Source of the DNA: Polytrichum commune
Lineage: Eukaryota; Streptophyta; Polytrichopsida; Polytrichales; Polytrichaceae
DNA length: 64,000 nt
Direction of reading: 5' to 3'
Assembly (NCBI GenBank): GCA_950295325.1
Contig: OX485806.1
Coordinates: forward strand, 17,608,001-17,672,000
Shown here in pieces: positions 46,275-58,835 of the stretch (position 1 is the stretch's first letter; the number at the start of each line of letters is the position of its first letter). Position numbers and translations under genes: made by a program. The notes below the pieces were generated by a model. The model did no database searches and was not told the origin of the DNA. It saw only the letters and a program-made list of their open reading frames with translations.

Positions 46275-46632
46275 GTGACAAGTGAGTACCCAACCCATAT
46301 ATATAGAGCTTTATCATAACTTCTACAGTGACCACCCCACCTTTATACATACATACATGCATACATACATACTCTGCTGTTTGCAAAACTGCACAAACTT
46401 GCCCCACAACGGGAGCCCAACGGTATGGCTGCTGCTCAATAACTTATATCCACCCACCCATCCCTTCATTAATTTTGATTTACCCATCCACTCACCACTG
46501 TTCCATCTATCTATGCGGATGGCTACGGAGGCGGCTGCTGCTGCAAGGGGCACGAGGGAATTATCGCATACAAGCGTACCTCCCATTCATCCCACCAAAA
46601 GCCCTGAAATAGTAGCTTGGCACCGGAATTAG
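46275..46632 (+). other. GC-richer segment with TATA-like box and short Ala-rich frame; gene status uncertain
   Basis: CCATATATATAGAGC at about 46296-46310 looks like a plant TATA box. About 200 bp downstream ATGCGGATGGCTACGGAGGC opens a frame that begins MRMATEAAAAARGTRELSH and stops at 46630-46632. It has no recognised domain and no splice donor I would trust. It could be a first exon, a captured gene fragment or chance. Confidence 0.25.
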
Positions 46633-46634
46633 CT

Positions 46635-48395
46635 TCAAAGATCTGGGATTTGTTGCGTCGAAGTCGTCGGATGAGGTGATTCAACCACAGACGTATTCAT
46701 GAGAATCTCAACGGTTACAACATCGGGCTGTGACTCTGTGAAAACCGAGAGTACTATTTTGTAACATGAGGAATTCTGTTTTTGATGGTTGACTTTAGAA
46801 AGGCATTGATGTTCCAAATTAGTCTGGTGGGTCTAGTTGAAAATGGGGGTCTGCTTGAAAACTAATCATGTGGCCCACAAAACGAGAGCTTAAACTCCCC
46901 ATATTGTTGAACATTGCAGTTCCCTCCATCAAGGTAGCTTAGGATTTTGATAAAAAGTTTATCAAGGTTTATCTATCAAGATGGCGTCTAATTGTTGCAA
47001 GCTCGGGATTTTTTTTTTAAAAAAATAAAAAAATAAAAAAATAAAATCTCAAGTATAAAGTGGAGGAGAGTGAACAAACGTGAGTAAGAAGCTCCCTTCT
47101 ACAAATCTTGCCCATGAGAAGGCTTCTTTCTTGCAACATTCAACCTCTCTACCTTTCTCAAAGCTAGCCTAACCACATCCCCTTTTAGATTGAAAAGCCT
47201 TCAAAGTGACACCAACACAAACTGAAATTAATCTGATCATCAGGTTGCTTTTGATTTTGATTGTTTTAGGGTGTTGTTTCATCTTTAACATAAAAAGGAT
47301 CATCACTAGTCTTGCATCGCCAAGGTTGTAGTGTGTTTTGAGGATCAAAGTTTGCAATGTACATAAGGATCCTCTAAGCTCACCCAGTCAATTCCTCTGC
47401 ACACCACGCTATAACCTTGTGCAACATAATTGCTTGAGAGTTGAGAATTGTTGTCCAAGTGACACTACTAGAATCCATTGGGTTTAACATCATATTTTTT
47501 TTGTCGACTTTGTCGCATTCTAAATTTCCACTGAGAGAAAGTATCTTATTTGTGACATTATTGTGCTCAATAACTTGACATTAACACAGTCAAAACACAT
47601 TAGTGTAAAATGCTTGGTGAGGGATCATGAGTAGTTATTCATTATAACTTTGGATTGCTAACCACAACCACAATCACCCTTAGGGTGGTTATTCGTGCTC
47701 ATGTGGAACCACTAGAGAGTTTCAAGGCCAACGTCCGGGGAGAAAGTTGAGGAGGCAACCACTTTAACACTACAATCCAAGATCAAATAGGATAACAAAA
47801 ATCACTTTAATCTCTTCTCGAGTGCAAATCCCAATCCAATGCTAGACCGCGATTAAAAAGACAGTCGACCCCGCCATCAACCACACCACAAGGATTCACA
47901 CACTTGAATCAAGGATGTGCAAATGAGAAAAACTGTAGTTGCGGTTATTGTTGGTGGTTAACCACAAGGTTCCGTTTCACAACCACCTTCGCAGTGTAAA
48001 CGACCCTTGACTCTCAAGGCTTTGGACTTGGAGCTGTTACAAGCTCACCTTGGGGAATATGATTTCTTCCTTCCTTCCGCCCGGGACAATAATCTAGACT
48101 TGAGAATAGTACCAACACGAATTCAACAGTGCATCTGCGGTGGGGAGCAGCACGTTCTTATTTGTTGGGATTGAATGTCACTCCTGCAATCTCTCGTCAC
48201 AAAGATCAGCTTCCCGCAAATCAAAATTGCTCATGACGTGAAGGCCAGACTGGCACGGGTAGCTCATAATTAGAGAGGGCCAGAAATCCAGACCGATGAA
48301 TATGCAACTTGCGGAGAGGATTGCGTCAGACAAGTGTGGAAAGCGGGACCTGCTGGTTGAAGAGAGGAAGTAGTTCATGGCATCTCGATAAGAGG
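46635..48395. other. stretch without recognisable genes
   Basis: Contains A/T homopolymer tracts at 47010-47045 and a lone CACTA-like end (CACTACTAGAATCC, 47463). No gene recognised. Confidence 0.5.
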
Positions 48396-48399
48396 GAAA

Positions 48400-49300
48400 T
48401 GGCTCCCTTTACACTAAAGAGGTTAAAAGCTTGAAGAAATGGGCCTTCTCACTGGCAGAAAGCTTTCTACATTGACATGAGCAGTTCACTTTACACCTGA
48501 GCTTTCAGCTTGAGAGCTCCAACATTCACTGGGCAACACAACGCTTAAATAGTGCCTTGATGGATCCCATGTGGAATAACTATGACAAGCTCTCTATCAT
48601 TTTTGACAAGATGCTCCTCTTGATCTAAGTCCTAAGCCATTTCATGGTGTACATGCTTTACACTAGAAAGTTAAGAGCTTGGAGAAAGGAGCCTTCTCAT
48701 TGGTGGAAGGGAGCCTCTTAAGCATGCTTGTTCACTCTAGATAACTTTACCCTTCAGCTTGAACTATTTATTGGGTGTACAATGCCTGAATGATGCCTTG
48801 ATTAATAGTATGGCTTGACCCATCGTGGATGAAGGAACTATAGTTAAAAGTAGCTCCCTACGCATCGAGGGCTTTATCCATTCCAATTTGAGGACTAATT
48901 TGGGGTCTTTGGTGTTATTTTCATAATTAAATCATGTAAAAATAATTTTGAAGCTATCAAATAGTTTGCTATGATTTCACCTTCCTAAATTAATGGATGA
49001 GTTTATGTAGACACCATGAGTCCTTGGCCAATGGATCCCATGTAAAGCAACTACAACAAGCTCTTGGTCATTTTTGACAAGTTGCTACTCTTGGTCAAAA
49101 TTCTAAGCTACCTCATGGAGGTCATTTGAGCCCCCCTTTACACTAGAAAGGTCCAGATTGTGAAGGAGATTGTTATGCATGCTTTCCCCCCCCCTCAAAT
49201 TCACTTTACACACGATTTTTCAAACTTTCTACCAGGCTTACAACATAATTTCAAATGGGACCGTGATGGATCCATGAAAAACGAGTATGACAAGCTCTTG
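48400..49300 (+). repeat. degenerate direct repeats around TTTACACTAGAAAG
   Basis: Repeated words in the same order: TTTACACTA(G)A(A)AG at about 48410, 48656 and 49138; ATGGATCC(C)ATG at 48560, 49034 and 49268; and ACAAGCTCT at about 48582, 49056 and 49290. The units are uneven and diverged. Non-coding. Confidence 0.6.
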
Positions 49301-49856
49301 TCCAAGAGCAGAAGCAACGTCACATAGGTCGCTTAGGAATGCCGAAAGTTCAAGCTTTCAATTTTGTGGGTCCCAAGCCAATGGGTTTGTCCAACATTCT
49401 TTGGCTTGTCAAGAATCCTCCTTTACTCACAATCATCTCTTTCTTGATATTATTACATTGTAAGCATGGCCAACTCTAAAGAGATCTCATGAGGATTAGT
49501 GATGTAATAAGCTCTCAATAGTTTGAGCTTTGGATGAGAGCTTCTCAAAACCAAGCATCCAATTACTCCCATTGGTAAGAAAAGTGGGTCTACATGACAC
49601 GCCAATCTAACACAAAGTATCCAGAATGACCAACTGGTGTCATTTATGGACACTTTCCTACTAGTGTCCCCAACTGAAACATTGCAAGTTGAAGTTCTAG
49701 TGTAAGGAGGAAATGTTTAGTAGCAGAGAGGTTGTTAACATCACTCTGGGTGTTGCAGAGCTGGGTAGGCGTAACAACAAAGTGGTCAGTGCGAAAGTAA
49801 TTATGTAACTACAACAACTGCGAGGGGACGCATTCCCAAGAAAAACCAGCCTTTCC

Positions 49857-49935
49857 CGGAGGTCAGGTCAAGTGGTTAAAATCTCACTTGTCCTATTCGG
49901 GACATGACTTGAGTTCCTCTTACCTCCCGAGTGTA
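49857..49935 (+). ncRNA. tRNA-like relic (possible SINE head)
   Basis: GGAGGTCAGGTCAAGTGGTTA (box A-like AGGTCAAGTGG) and GAGTTCCTCTTACC (degraded box B) lie about 50 bp apart, with a paired 5'/3' edge GGAGGT/ACCTCC. A functional tRNA cannot be folded convincingly and no target duplication was found. Confidence 0.3.
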
Positions 49936-49939
49936 ATAA

Positions 49940-50690
49940 TAACAATGGTTGAGTGCCACAAACCTTCAAGTTGATAAGTCGGAAGAGGGAAATAGGGAAA
50001 AATTAGGATTCCGTGAAGTGTTGCCTTGCCTCATCTCCCCCCTTTACATTTATATGTTGTTGTTGGAGCAGTTGTAGCATCTTTGCAAAATTTGAAAAAT
50101 TCCAATGCAGCAAGCCGGCCGGAGTGGAGTACTTATCTGGAAAATTCCTATATATGGAATCTTGCAATCTGGCAAGCAACTTTGCAGCTTCACATACTCT
50201 TTAAAGACAACTTAATGCAATGTGACCCGGGCTGCAGCCTGGCGCCCCCCATATGATGGAAAGTAAAAAATTCAGCCTGTCTCATCTGCATTCATCAAAA
50301 CATTGGCGTTTTTACATTTCAGAGTAGACAAGTAAGGCCAAACACACCCAGTAGGTGGTGCAGGGTTCTGGACAAAGGCTAAAGCTCCTCTGCAATAATA
50401 AAGCCAGGCTGCCACTACTTCAGCATATCAAATATTGCTGCCTTATTCCCATGTGAAGGCATGCGCTGAATCTGCAGTTGGTTTCTTCTTTACAATGGAA
50501 CTCTTTTTCATCTGAGCCAACCAAGAAAATCACCTCAGGATATCAGTTCATCATGGCAATTGCATACAAGAATATGGGCCCTAGTATGGGAACTTCCAGA
50601 CCCAAAGACAATATTGACGGTTGGACCCAACCGGTTTTTCGTTTCATCCGGTTAGCAATCACGAATCATGCAGATTGTTATTTCAAGTTT
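49940..50690. other. stretch without recognisable genes
   Basis: Somewhat GC-richer than its surroundings with short frames (for example 50026-50256) lacking any family signature. Confidence 0.45.
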
Positions 50691-50739
50691 TAGAATTGGA
50701 GTTGAGATGAAAACAAGCATAAGAGGTCAGAGTCAAGAT

Positions 50740-50925
50740 TCTCTCTCTGGCCAAGTGATCACATATATAGGCCCTCCCAATTGTGTTAACAATGGAGGCT
50801 ACAATGATTAACATATTTTGAGCACATATTTTCAATCTCATCTTAGCACAGGTCTTTCTTAGTGTCCATTCTTACCTACAAACCTTGCCATATAGCACTC
50901 AAATACAGGTGTCCACGGTGAAGAA
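50740..50925 (+). repeat. dispersed repeat R3, uninterrupted reference copy
   Basis: Reads GATTCTCT, GTGATCACATATATAGGCCC, TCCCAATTGTGTTAAC, CAATCTCATCTTAGCACA, GTGTCCATTCTTACC and CACTCAAATACAGGTGTCC without insertions. This is the comparison copy for the split one at 13370-14075. Confidence 0.6.
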
Positions 50926-50929
50926 TTGC

Positions 50930-52780
50930 CACATCGGTGGGGTTCGGGGACAAGTATCTCGTGAAGCAATATTAGAAGAAATTCCATGTCCCCCACAACC
51001 CCCAGCCCCTTAAAAAGGTGAGAGAACGCGTTCACAATGTAAAATTTACCACGAGTGCAGAAAAATGGCCATCGTCTGGGCCAAAATGCTAATAAAATGA
51101 CAGCAGCTATAGGTAAGTTACATGCATGGAGGAATTTACGCATGTATTTGTCTCCGTTTTCCATCAGATCACCCCTGGGGCCATTTCCCCGAAAGGCTAC
51201 CTTAACTTAGTTGATCTGTTCCTGCTGTGGTTCGCCACATCTTGATTGCTACAAAGGCAGCCATGCCATCAATCTGCTGCCTCCTAGATTTGCATCGTCT
51301 GGAATATGCGACCACAATCATTGCCTGCAAGTTTCAATATGATGCGCATGCTGCATCACCATCAGCACTTTTGAGGAGGGAATGGAATTACTTACAACGG
51401 TTTCGTCGATATCCATATTCCATATGAATTTGACTTCTCCTGATCCAGCTTAATCCTGCCTACTTCGTGATACCATGCGATGTACTTCAAAAGTAGCATT
51501 TATCACCGACCCTCTCATATGGATTGATTTACAATTATTACAAGTTTATGTTGCACTCAACTTTCAAAGTTATGGGGTGAGATTGATTGATGAGATGATT
51601 GTTTCTCTGAAACTGGCAGTAGCGCAAGTCCAGGGTTGCCCAATTTGCAAAGATTTTGTGAAATGCTGGCAAATAAATGAGTGGCATAAATGGCGTCATG
51701 GAGTTGACTGGTTCATTTTGGCGCCTTGGGTTGTTCGTGGCGCCATTTTTAAAGATCCGCAGAGTGGAGCATCCCCGGCATTCGAACTCCAACAGACAAA
51801 GCTTTGGTGAGATTTGGTTAACTACTAGTTTGGGGTATTACGATCATTTTAACCCAGATCTTAACGCTACTTCACTATATGCTGACTCCATTTTGTTTCT
51901 TCTAAAATACAAGCCACGGCCTTCTGCAACGCTCTCTGGGGCGATTTGGCACATATATCATGACCTTGCAATATGATTGATTGCGCCCACACTCGATCAG
52001 TCTCTTGACTTCTTGCAGTACCATTTTCAATTGAACCAGCACCGATCATTCAAGCCTTCTTAGAATCCCAATATCAATTGGTTTACAGAGGCTCCCTTTT
52101 AAAAACATTCTGCAGAGAAAGATGGATTGCTTATGTTTCTTCGACCGATACAATCATAGAGATGGTGCACTCATGTCATTAATGAAAAGAAGACCTAATT
52201 GACTTCGGTTCAGATGAACTGGGGAAATGGGTTCTGTGACTCCTCTACTTATTGATTACTGAGCGAGTTTGTGTGTCACCAAACACTTACCCATTCTTGA
52301 CATTTGTATCAATGTCAACTACTTATAGATTCCTGTACAGTACGAGTCAAAATATCTATAAAACTGTATTCTATTAGGGGATTCTTCGGAGATGTTGTGT
52401 TGAATCCGTCTACTACTTTTTGCTGTTGATCTCTACGTAGTTGTCCTGTTGAAGAATCACCCATTGAACCTAATTTTTATGACGAGTCAGCAACGTATGT
52501 ATGTAGCGTCAAATGCAAATTTCTGGCTCCCTGTTTGTGCTACAGATCGTTACAAATTACGCAACTCTAGGGAATTGAAGCACAGTGTGCAGCAGTTTTT
52601 GTAGCCCAACTTTTAGGGTTGAACACGCCAGACAAAAGAAAAGGCCTGGTAGCCTTCTGTTTCTTGACCTACTGTTCCCGACCCTGAATAGCTACAAGGT
52701 AGATGGGTCTTAAATGGATACCTTTTTTTTTCTTTTTTCTTTTTTCCTTTTTTCTTTCCCGAAAAGCCCACTTCTTCATG
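50930..52780. other. stretch without recognisable genes
   Basis: Frames of up to 111 codons (51475-51810) show no motif I recognise and overlap a frame on the opposite strand. A T/C-rich tract lies at 52721-52760. Confidence 0.45.
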
Positions 52781-52784
52781 GATA

Positions 52785-53275
52785 TAAAACACAGAATTAG
52801 CATAATGAGATGATTAGCAAATCCAAATCCAGGTTGGAGCCACACAACATTATTCAATTGAGTGACCATGTTGGGTGAGGCGGGAATATGTCATGTAAGG
52901 TGCTGGAATTACGTCTTGTAGAAGCTTGTCAATAAGTAGATTGGCCCTGAAAATGAGTAAGATTCGAGTGAAACAGTGCCATTGAGAATTATTAGAATGA
53001 AACAACTAATAGCAACTGAATAATGTTACACACTTTCATCATAATTTTGGAGCTCTTATGAATGTCTTATTGATTATTGAAGTGGTGATTCTTGTGTGCA
53101 TTAAGTAGTCATATAGGTTCCCCCAATTAGATTGACTATTGATCCTCAAACGGTTATTATAATATTTTGTGCATGTCATCCAATCACATTTAAACATGTC
53201 TCTTTGGTATCCATTCTTGAAGTCACACCTAATCACATACCACTCAAATATAGATGTCTAATTAAGGATAAGTAA
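52785..53275 (+). repeat. dispersed repeat R3, long copy
   Basis: Nearly 500 bp collinear with 12500-12830: AGCAAATCCAAATCCA, CATATAGGTTCCCC, TTGACTATTGATC, CGGTTAT, GGTATCCATTCTTGA and CACTCAAATATAGATGTC. Confidence 0.6.
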
Positions 53276-53279
53276 CCAA

Positions 53280-54720
53280 AGTCAGCACATCTACCTTAGA
53301 CCTTTACATTGGTGAATAATTTCTCTACATTAATTTGAGATGTTTTCCACATCATGTGTGATGACCTTGATGAATTTGGGGCAGATTCTGGTCATGAACC
53401 TCGCTAGTTCATGTGCAACTATGGTTTGTCGTTTAGGGATTTGCATGCATCTACAAAGATCAAAGGCTTCTTGAAGCTTGCAGCTTATCAAAATTTTCAT
53501 GGCAGTCTGAGAGGGATGACTACAAACTTAAATATTCTCCCACTCATTAGCCAATTTGTTCTTCATGGGCTGGTTTAGGTTATAATCTAGTAGTGCAAAT
53601 GAACATTGGAGCACCAAACTGTGGGCACATGTTTGCAGCCAAAGTTACTTGGATTCAAACTATCTCCTATTTCTTGAGGGAAGTAAGCACAAAATAGAGA
53701 TAATTTACAAAATGGTGAACCCTGATAGTTTGTGTTTCAACATCCATTTATTTCGAGTTTGTGAGCTATGTCACTTAGGGTGGGTCATCATGTCCGTTGC
53801 CAACCCACAATAATCTTGATAATAGTGGGTTGGATGTGTCTTCATCAAGATGACAAAAGCAAGCCACCAAGCACATTTTGGTTGTCTCCTAGAGTGTGGA
53901 TGGTTGTGACCACATGCCACTAGACTTCCATGCGCCCACTAAACATTTTAAACATGTGTTGCCAAAAACTTAACTTCTACACCAACATGTGCACATGTGT
54001 TGTTCAACTCAAAATCAGTTTATAAATCTAGTTTTGCAAAATTTTCAGTTGTACATGATCATGTATGCTCTTAGACTTGTATACTAATAGTTGTGTACGG
54101 ACATAATGGTCAAGCCATGCAATTTGCTGCACATGTCTACTCCTAATTGGATACAAGGAGATACATCATCGCCTATAATTGATGACCCTACCATGATCCA
54201 ATATTAAACATGTGTTACCCTACAATTGAATGCACTAAACACCTAATACCTACGTTGCCAGTACTGCAATTAGGTAAGTCGGGCACCTATAACTATAACC
54301 CATGGCAAGAGTCCTCACATCTGTAACCTCATTGCCTAAAGTTCGTGGTGGTAAGAATCAGCTTGTGATTGTCGCTGTACTTGATTAAGAAGAGGACTTG
54401 TGTAATTGTGAGCAAACTCAGTGTAACGGAGCAGCCTGACCATGGAGAATGGATCCAATGTCGAAGAGTACATGTAGCCGATACATAAAGATATAAACAT
54501 AAATTGGAGATGCAGGTCAGTTTCTAATTGATTAATTTCTTGATGTGACCAACTTCATGGGCAGAAATGTGTTGCTGCTAGAAACACATCAGTGTCCTTG
54601 TGCACAGTAACACTGCATGGTCGATGATGGGTCTGATGTGGTGTGGGATTAATTTTCTGACAAACTTTAATGAGATTTATATGAAGCTAAACCAGAGTAG
54701 TAGAATTGAGTTCAAGGGAA
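53280..54720. other. stretch without recognisable genes
   Basis: No coding, RNA or repeat signal recognised. Confidence 0.45.
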
Positions 54721-54726
54721 GTCCGC

Positions 54727-55130
54727 ATCAGCTAAGGGCACCTTACATTGTAATGGCCACAACCAGGAAATTATGAGGGCTCTTGAAACTCACCCGAAGG
54801 TTGTATCATAGAAGATTAAAATTGGATATTATGTGGTTACAGACATTGAAGTATTGTAATAATGTAAAGACTTAAGCAATCGGGCTCTCAATCAAATGCT
54901 ATCTCGTTGCCAAGTTATTTATGTGAGTCCTTCTACACAATAAGGTTCGATAAATCAAGGGTTGTGAGATTTCGATGTCTCAATGGTCTCCAGGTTTTGT
55001 GTTAAACTCACCTCTTTGAGGTAATCTTGTCTTGACGCAAAATCCAATAGATCATGACATTTTTTATTGTATGAAATGTAAGACTCCATGTAGGTTTTTG
55101 GTCCATTCAAACTTAATTGTATTTACTATA
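54727..55130 (+). repeat. diverged R2-family copy
   Basis: Follows the 37.7-kb element through GGCACCTTACA-type end, AATTATGAGGGCTC, AATCAAATGCTATCTC, TTGTGAGATTTCGATG, TTTTGTGTTAAACTCACCTC and GACTCCATGTAGG. The right end is not preserved; R3 sequence begins soon after. Confidence 0.5.
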
Positions 55131-55179
55131 GGACCTCAAGCTCTACAAGATGTGGATTTTATTCAATTAGTTTTGCTTG

Positions 55180-55500
55180 TTCTCCATTTGTAATTGATCA
55201 TATTCACATCTTAAAATTTGTGTTGCATTAGCAAATTTATGATGAAACATCAACACAAAAATTGGTTTGGAAATCAAAGCTCCCCTAATTTAATTATGAC
55301 TATTATTAGTGTAATTGTTTGATTCCTTAACTGAATGCAAAGCACCTGTCAATAATGTTGACTATTGAGTGTCAACAAATTTATAAAATATAAAGACAAA
55401 GCCCAATCTCTTTAAGCATTTGTCTTTATGGTGTTTGTTCTTTGATCCTCACCTAACCCCACACCAATCGAATACAGGTGTCCGAGTAAGAAAAGTGATC
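55180..55500 (+). repeat. dispersed repeat R3, 5' variant
   Basis: Matches 12925-13275: GATCATATTCACATC, GCAAATTTATGAT, ATGTTGACTATTGAGTGT and a closing AATACAGGTGTCC. Confidence 0.55.
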
Positions 55501-55504
55501 GAAG

Positions 55505-57975
55505 AACACCCCGCATTACCTTAGTGTAAAGTGCCGTAGTAATCAGGTGATGATCACGTGTTGTCCGGCTTCATGTCTAAGTCAGACAGGTTTCACGGAG
55601 TAATTCACACTGTTCTGGCAGCTGCAAGGCCTGAAAGGTACTGAATGTCGCTACTAAATCAGTCAAATCTATCGTTCTGTAGTGAAGTAATCTTTTATTG
55701 CTAATCTATTAGTATAGCTCGCTCAGGATGTATTGTATGACCACTTCAATTAATCTGCAAGAAAATAACTAACAGGGTATAGCCATTTTCCCAGTCTTCA
55801 CCACTCCTGAAAGAAAACTAATCTCTGTGATCAAGTAAAACATCTATTATCAACCATGAGAGGGGGGTCAAGGTGATCCATTTCCCATCAGCGTTTGATT
55901 GAGGACTACACAGATTACATCTTCACTGGTTAATTGGATTGTCATATAGTCATGGCATTGTTCCAGGTAGCAGGAAGAAGTTTCCAATATAGATGGGGCA
56001 TGATGGCTCTGTTCACTGCAAACTAAGTATGGGGGGACTCGACAAAGAGTTTAATTTTGCCAAAAGACGTAAACACAAGCAGCTCTAATAATATTGTCTG
56101 CATCCCTTTCCTGGGCATTCAATCTGCAGCTGGTGCTTCATGTGCGTAGCTAGAGTGATATGGAGACAATCTACACAATTCATTAAACAATTTCAACCCA
56201 ACAGAGGGTAGAGAAGATTAACAATATCTATCAGCGCTCAATTGAGGACTGCACAGATTACATAGATTTATGGGCATTCAACCTGCAGCTAGAGTGACAA
56301 GAGACATTATTTTACACATTGTGATGAACGACTCCCTCCTATCCTAGCGTACAAATGGACACTGTAGAACATCAAAGGCAGTTTCTGAGCCCTGATAGTT
56401 TTTGAGATCCCACTTCAAATCTTGAACAAACCTTGAGCATGAATCTGAAATTCGTGTGCAGAGGTATTGGGGAATAGATTGAGGAATAATATCTTTTCAT
56501 AGTATAGTATTTGATGGATCACGTGGGAGTATGGTTTCCGACAAATATCAATGTATAATTAACAAGGTCCTACATGTCTTTTTAATATAAACCTCATTTG
56601 CAGAAGTTGTTCATACAATCTTGCGTTTGTACATCTTAACAATCTTGCATGGGAAATATTATTAGAACTTGCAGTCCCCTTGCAGCTCAACAAAGACCAA
56701 GACATGGATGCCAACGTCAGCCTCCAGGAAGTTAATTAAAAACATTCGATGTAGTCTCAAACCAAAACTCCTGTAGTGTATGAGCCATAGCTATTGCAAC
56801 GTACGTACGAAACAAAAACAGGATTTTTTTCAATAAAATGCACTTAATCAAATTGATAAATATGCACTCAAAAAATATTTTTCGGTAGCAACCTGTAGTC
56901 CACCTCACCACACGAGGTGAGGCTTGCTAAGTCGGTTGAGATTAGCGTCAAGCTTGATAGTACCTGAGACTATCACTATCTAGCTTACGCCAATATATCA
57001 TTACAGGTGCCCCTACATTGTCTCAGACAAAGCACTTACATATCGCTGGAAGATGGTAGCCCATCGAACTTGCCTCTTATTTTAAACTCCTGCATAAGTA
57101 TATTTATGTATACTTAAATATATATATATATGTATGTGTGTGGAACGCCCTGGGGTCTGTGCCGAAGCTTCGACAAAACGGATCGGTACATATAATTGCA
57201 GAACTGCATCCCAACTGCATGTTGAACTGCGCGTTGCTACACTCTATGGGTGACCTCCGGGAACCTGGAGACCTGCACATCATCACAAGTCCACATAATT
57301 ACACGTTGCTGATTAGCGAGCAGGATACGAGTTCTTCAGCTACATGGTACAATTTCAGCCCAGAACTAGTGCAGCCACTCCGACCAGAGTAAGGGAGAGG
57401 GGACACCACCCGTCACTCATACTCACGTGAGGTGTACGTTTCGAATGGTGCAGAAAGGAAGGGTGTCTCCTCTCCATTAGCCATGCATCAACACTTCCAA
57501 TCGACATGCCCCTCCAGTCCCTTACACACTACTCGCACATGGCGAACGTCCGACGTCGCGGACCATCAAGGACCCTCCTCAAGTTGATGGAGAGCCACCT
57601 TTATGTGCACTTTAATGTCGGACATCGAGAATGTTCGACGTCCGATCGTCCGATCACAGTGTTCTACACGGTCGTCGAACGTTTTACTCTCAAAACAAAC
57701 ACTAGGATGAGTTATGATCAAGTTTCCTTGCTCGCCACAAATCCTGGCTTGCGAGTGGTGAGAACTCCATTGGTTTCTCATCCTCGTGTGAGTCATGACT
57801 TTCTACTGAGACATTTAACCCAAATGTTGGACATTGGCATGTGCGAGCGGTGTATTAGCCATGCATGAACACTTCCAATGGACATGTCCACAAACTGATC
57901 AATGCAGCAATTCCACATCATTTCAGATCCATCAGTGGTACCAATGCATGCATCATGACGACCCAGCCAGTTAGT
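55505..57975. other. region 3' of the lipid-transfer protein exon
   Basis: No repeats of the families above. Since the lipid-transfer protein gene reads leftward and its first exon ends at 58011, a short final exon and the polyadenylation site should lie in the right-hand part of this stretch; I cannot place them. Two overlapping frames at 57506-57868 and 57566-57796 on opposite strands have no recognised content. Confidence 0.5.
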
Positions 57976-58010
57976 TAGTTAATTAGCAGCTGAGCTCATG
58001 ACAAACTTAC

Positions 58011-58356
58011 CGTTGCAGACATAGCCAGCCTTGTAGTTGAGGTTGCATTTCTGGGGGATCTGGACGGCGAGCTGCGGCTTGGCCCCTGCGGCCGTTGCCG
58101 TGGGGTTGCTGATGGCCTGGCACAGGCAGGTCTGGCCGTCGGGGGTGCCGCCCTGGGCGAAGTTGGCCATGGCCTGGCAACAGCTGGGCGTGGGGTTCAC
58201 TCCCGGATTCTTGGCCGCGGGCAGGCAGCTGATGAGCGTGTTCACGTTCCCGCAGGCCGCCCCCGCTTCGTCCACAATCGCCATCGCCACCAACGTGGCC
58301 ACCAGCACCCCCACTGCGGCCCTGCACTGCCCACCCGCCATGACCTTCATCCCCAT
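58011..58356 (-). CDS. non-specific lipid-transfer protein (eight-cysteine), exon 1
   Basis: A GC-rich coding exon for a small secreted protein. From the Met at 58356 (next Mets at 58350 and 58341) a basic start MGMKVMAGGQCR leads into a hydrophobic signal segment (AAVGVLVATLVAMAIV), with likely cleavage before ACGNVN. The mature part has the eight-cysteine signature C-X8-C-X14-CC-X16-CLC-X24-C-X9-C, which forms four disulfides around a lipid-binding cavity. Such proteins bind fatty acyl lipids in the apoplast and serve in cuticle building or defence. An upstream in-frame ATG at 58431 would add a lysine-rich stretch encoded by a 5' UTR GAA repeat and destroy the signal peptide, so I reject it. 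After the last cysteine (GTCTGCAACG) comes GTAAGT, a perfect splice donor in phase 1, at the position where this family often has its intron. If unspliced, the frame would run to 57979. Exon 2 was not found. Confidence 0.88.
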
Positions 58357-58544
58357 CCTTCTCTTCTTCTTCTTCTTCTTCTTCTCCTTCTCCTTCTGCA
58401 AATTGCTAAGTAGCTGCGCAATTCCTCGCAACGGGACCTGGATCTCCGATGCAGCTAGGCTCGATCGATGGAGATCAAGGAGGAGAGCGCGAGTGTGGCG
58501 GCTGTAATAGTAGTGTAGGGAATTGTGGAGTTGAGTAGCCGAGT

Positions 58545-58565
58545 CGGCTCTTCATATACTCGCGC
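58545..58565 (-). promoter_or_regulatory. TATA-like box of the lipid-transfer protein gene
   Basis: On the minus strand GAGTATATGAAG lies about 200 bp upstream of the chosen Met, leaving a 5' leader of about 170 bp that includes a GAA/AAG-rich tract (58364-58393). An R1 repeat begins less than 100 bp further upstream. Confidence 0.5.
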
Positions 58566-58629
58566 CCACGCGCCTAGTGACACAGCCTTGGAGGACGTCC
58601 CTTGTGACCCACCGGACGGACTAGGGTCT

Positions 58630-58835
58630 TGGGACCAAAGTCCTAGTGTTTCCAAGCCCAACCGGTTACATGTTGTGATCTTTCAGTTTTTCTTCATTAA
58701 TTTAAGGTATTCTTTATAGATTCCTCTAAAATGATCGGTAATTTTCTTGACGCATTGATCTTCAACCGGTTATTTTTTAAACTCGGGTGGTTCATCTATT
58801 ACTAGCGGGTGCTAGTTGGTTCTCCCAGTCCACTA
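58630..58835 (-). repeat. dispersed repeat R1, copy 5, in the promoter region
   Basis: Reverse-strand copy: GGGAGAACCAACTAGCAC, ATAGATGAACCACC, AATAACCGGTTGAAGATC, ATTTTAGAGGAA, TGTAACCGGTTGGGCTTGG and AAACACTAGGACTTT. It lies just upstream of the lipid-transfer protein TATA-like box, in the same orientation as the gene. Confidence 0.72.

Noticed and set aside
58357-58431. Upstream in-frame start that would extend the lipid-transfer protein by 25 residues
   Set aside because: The extension is mostly lysine from a GAA/AAG leader repeat and would place a charged segment before the signal peptide.
58037-58507. 156-codon plus-strand frame and a 106-codon minus-strand alternative frame
   Set aside because: Both overlap the lipid-transfer protein exon in other frames; they arise from its high GC content and lack the conserved cysteine pattern.
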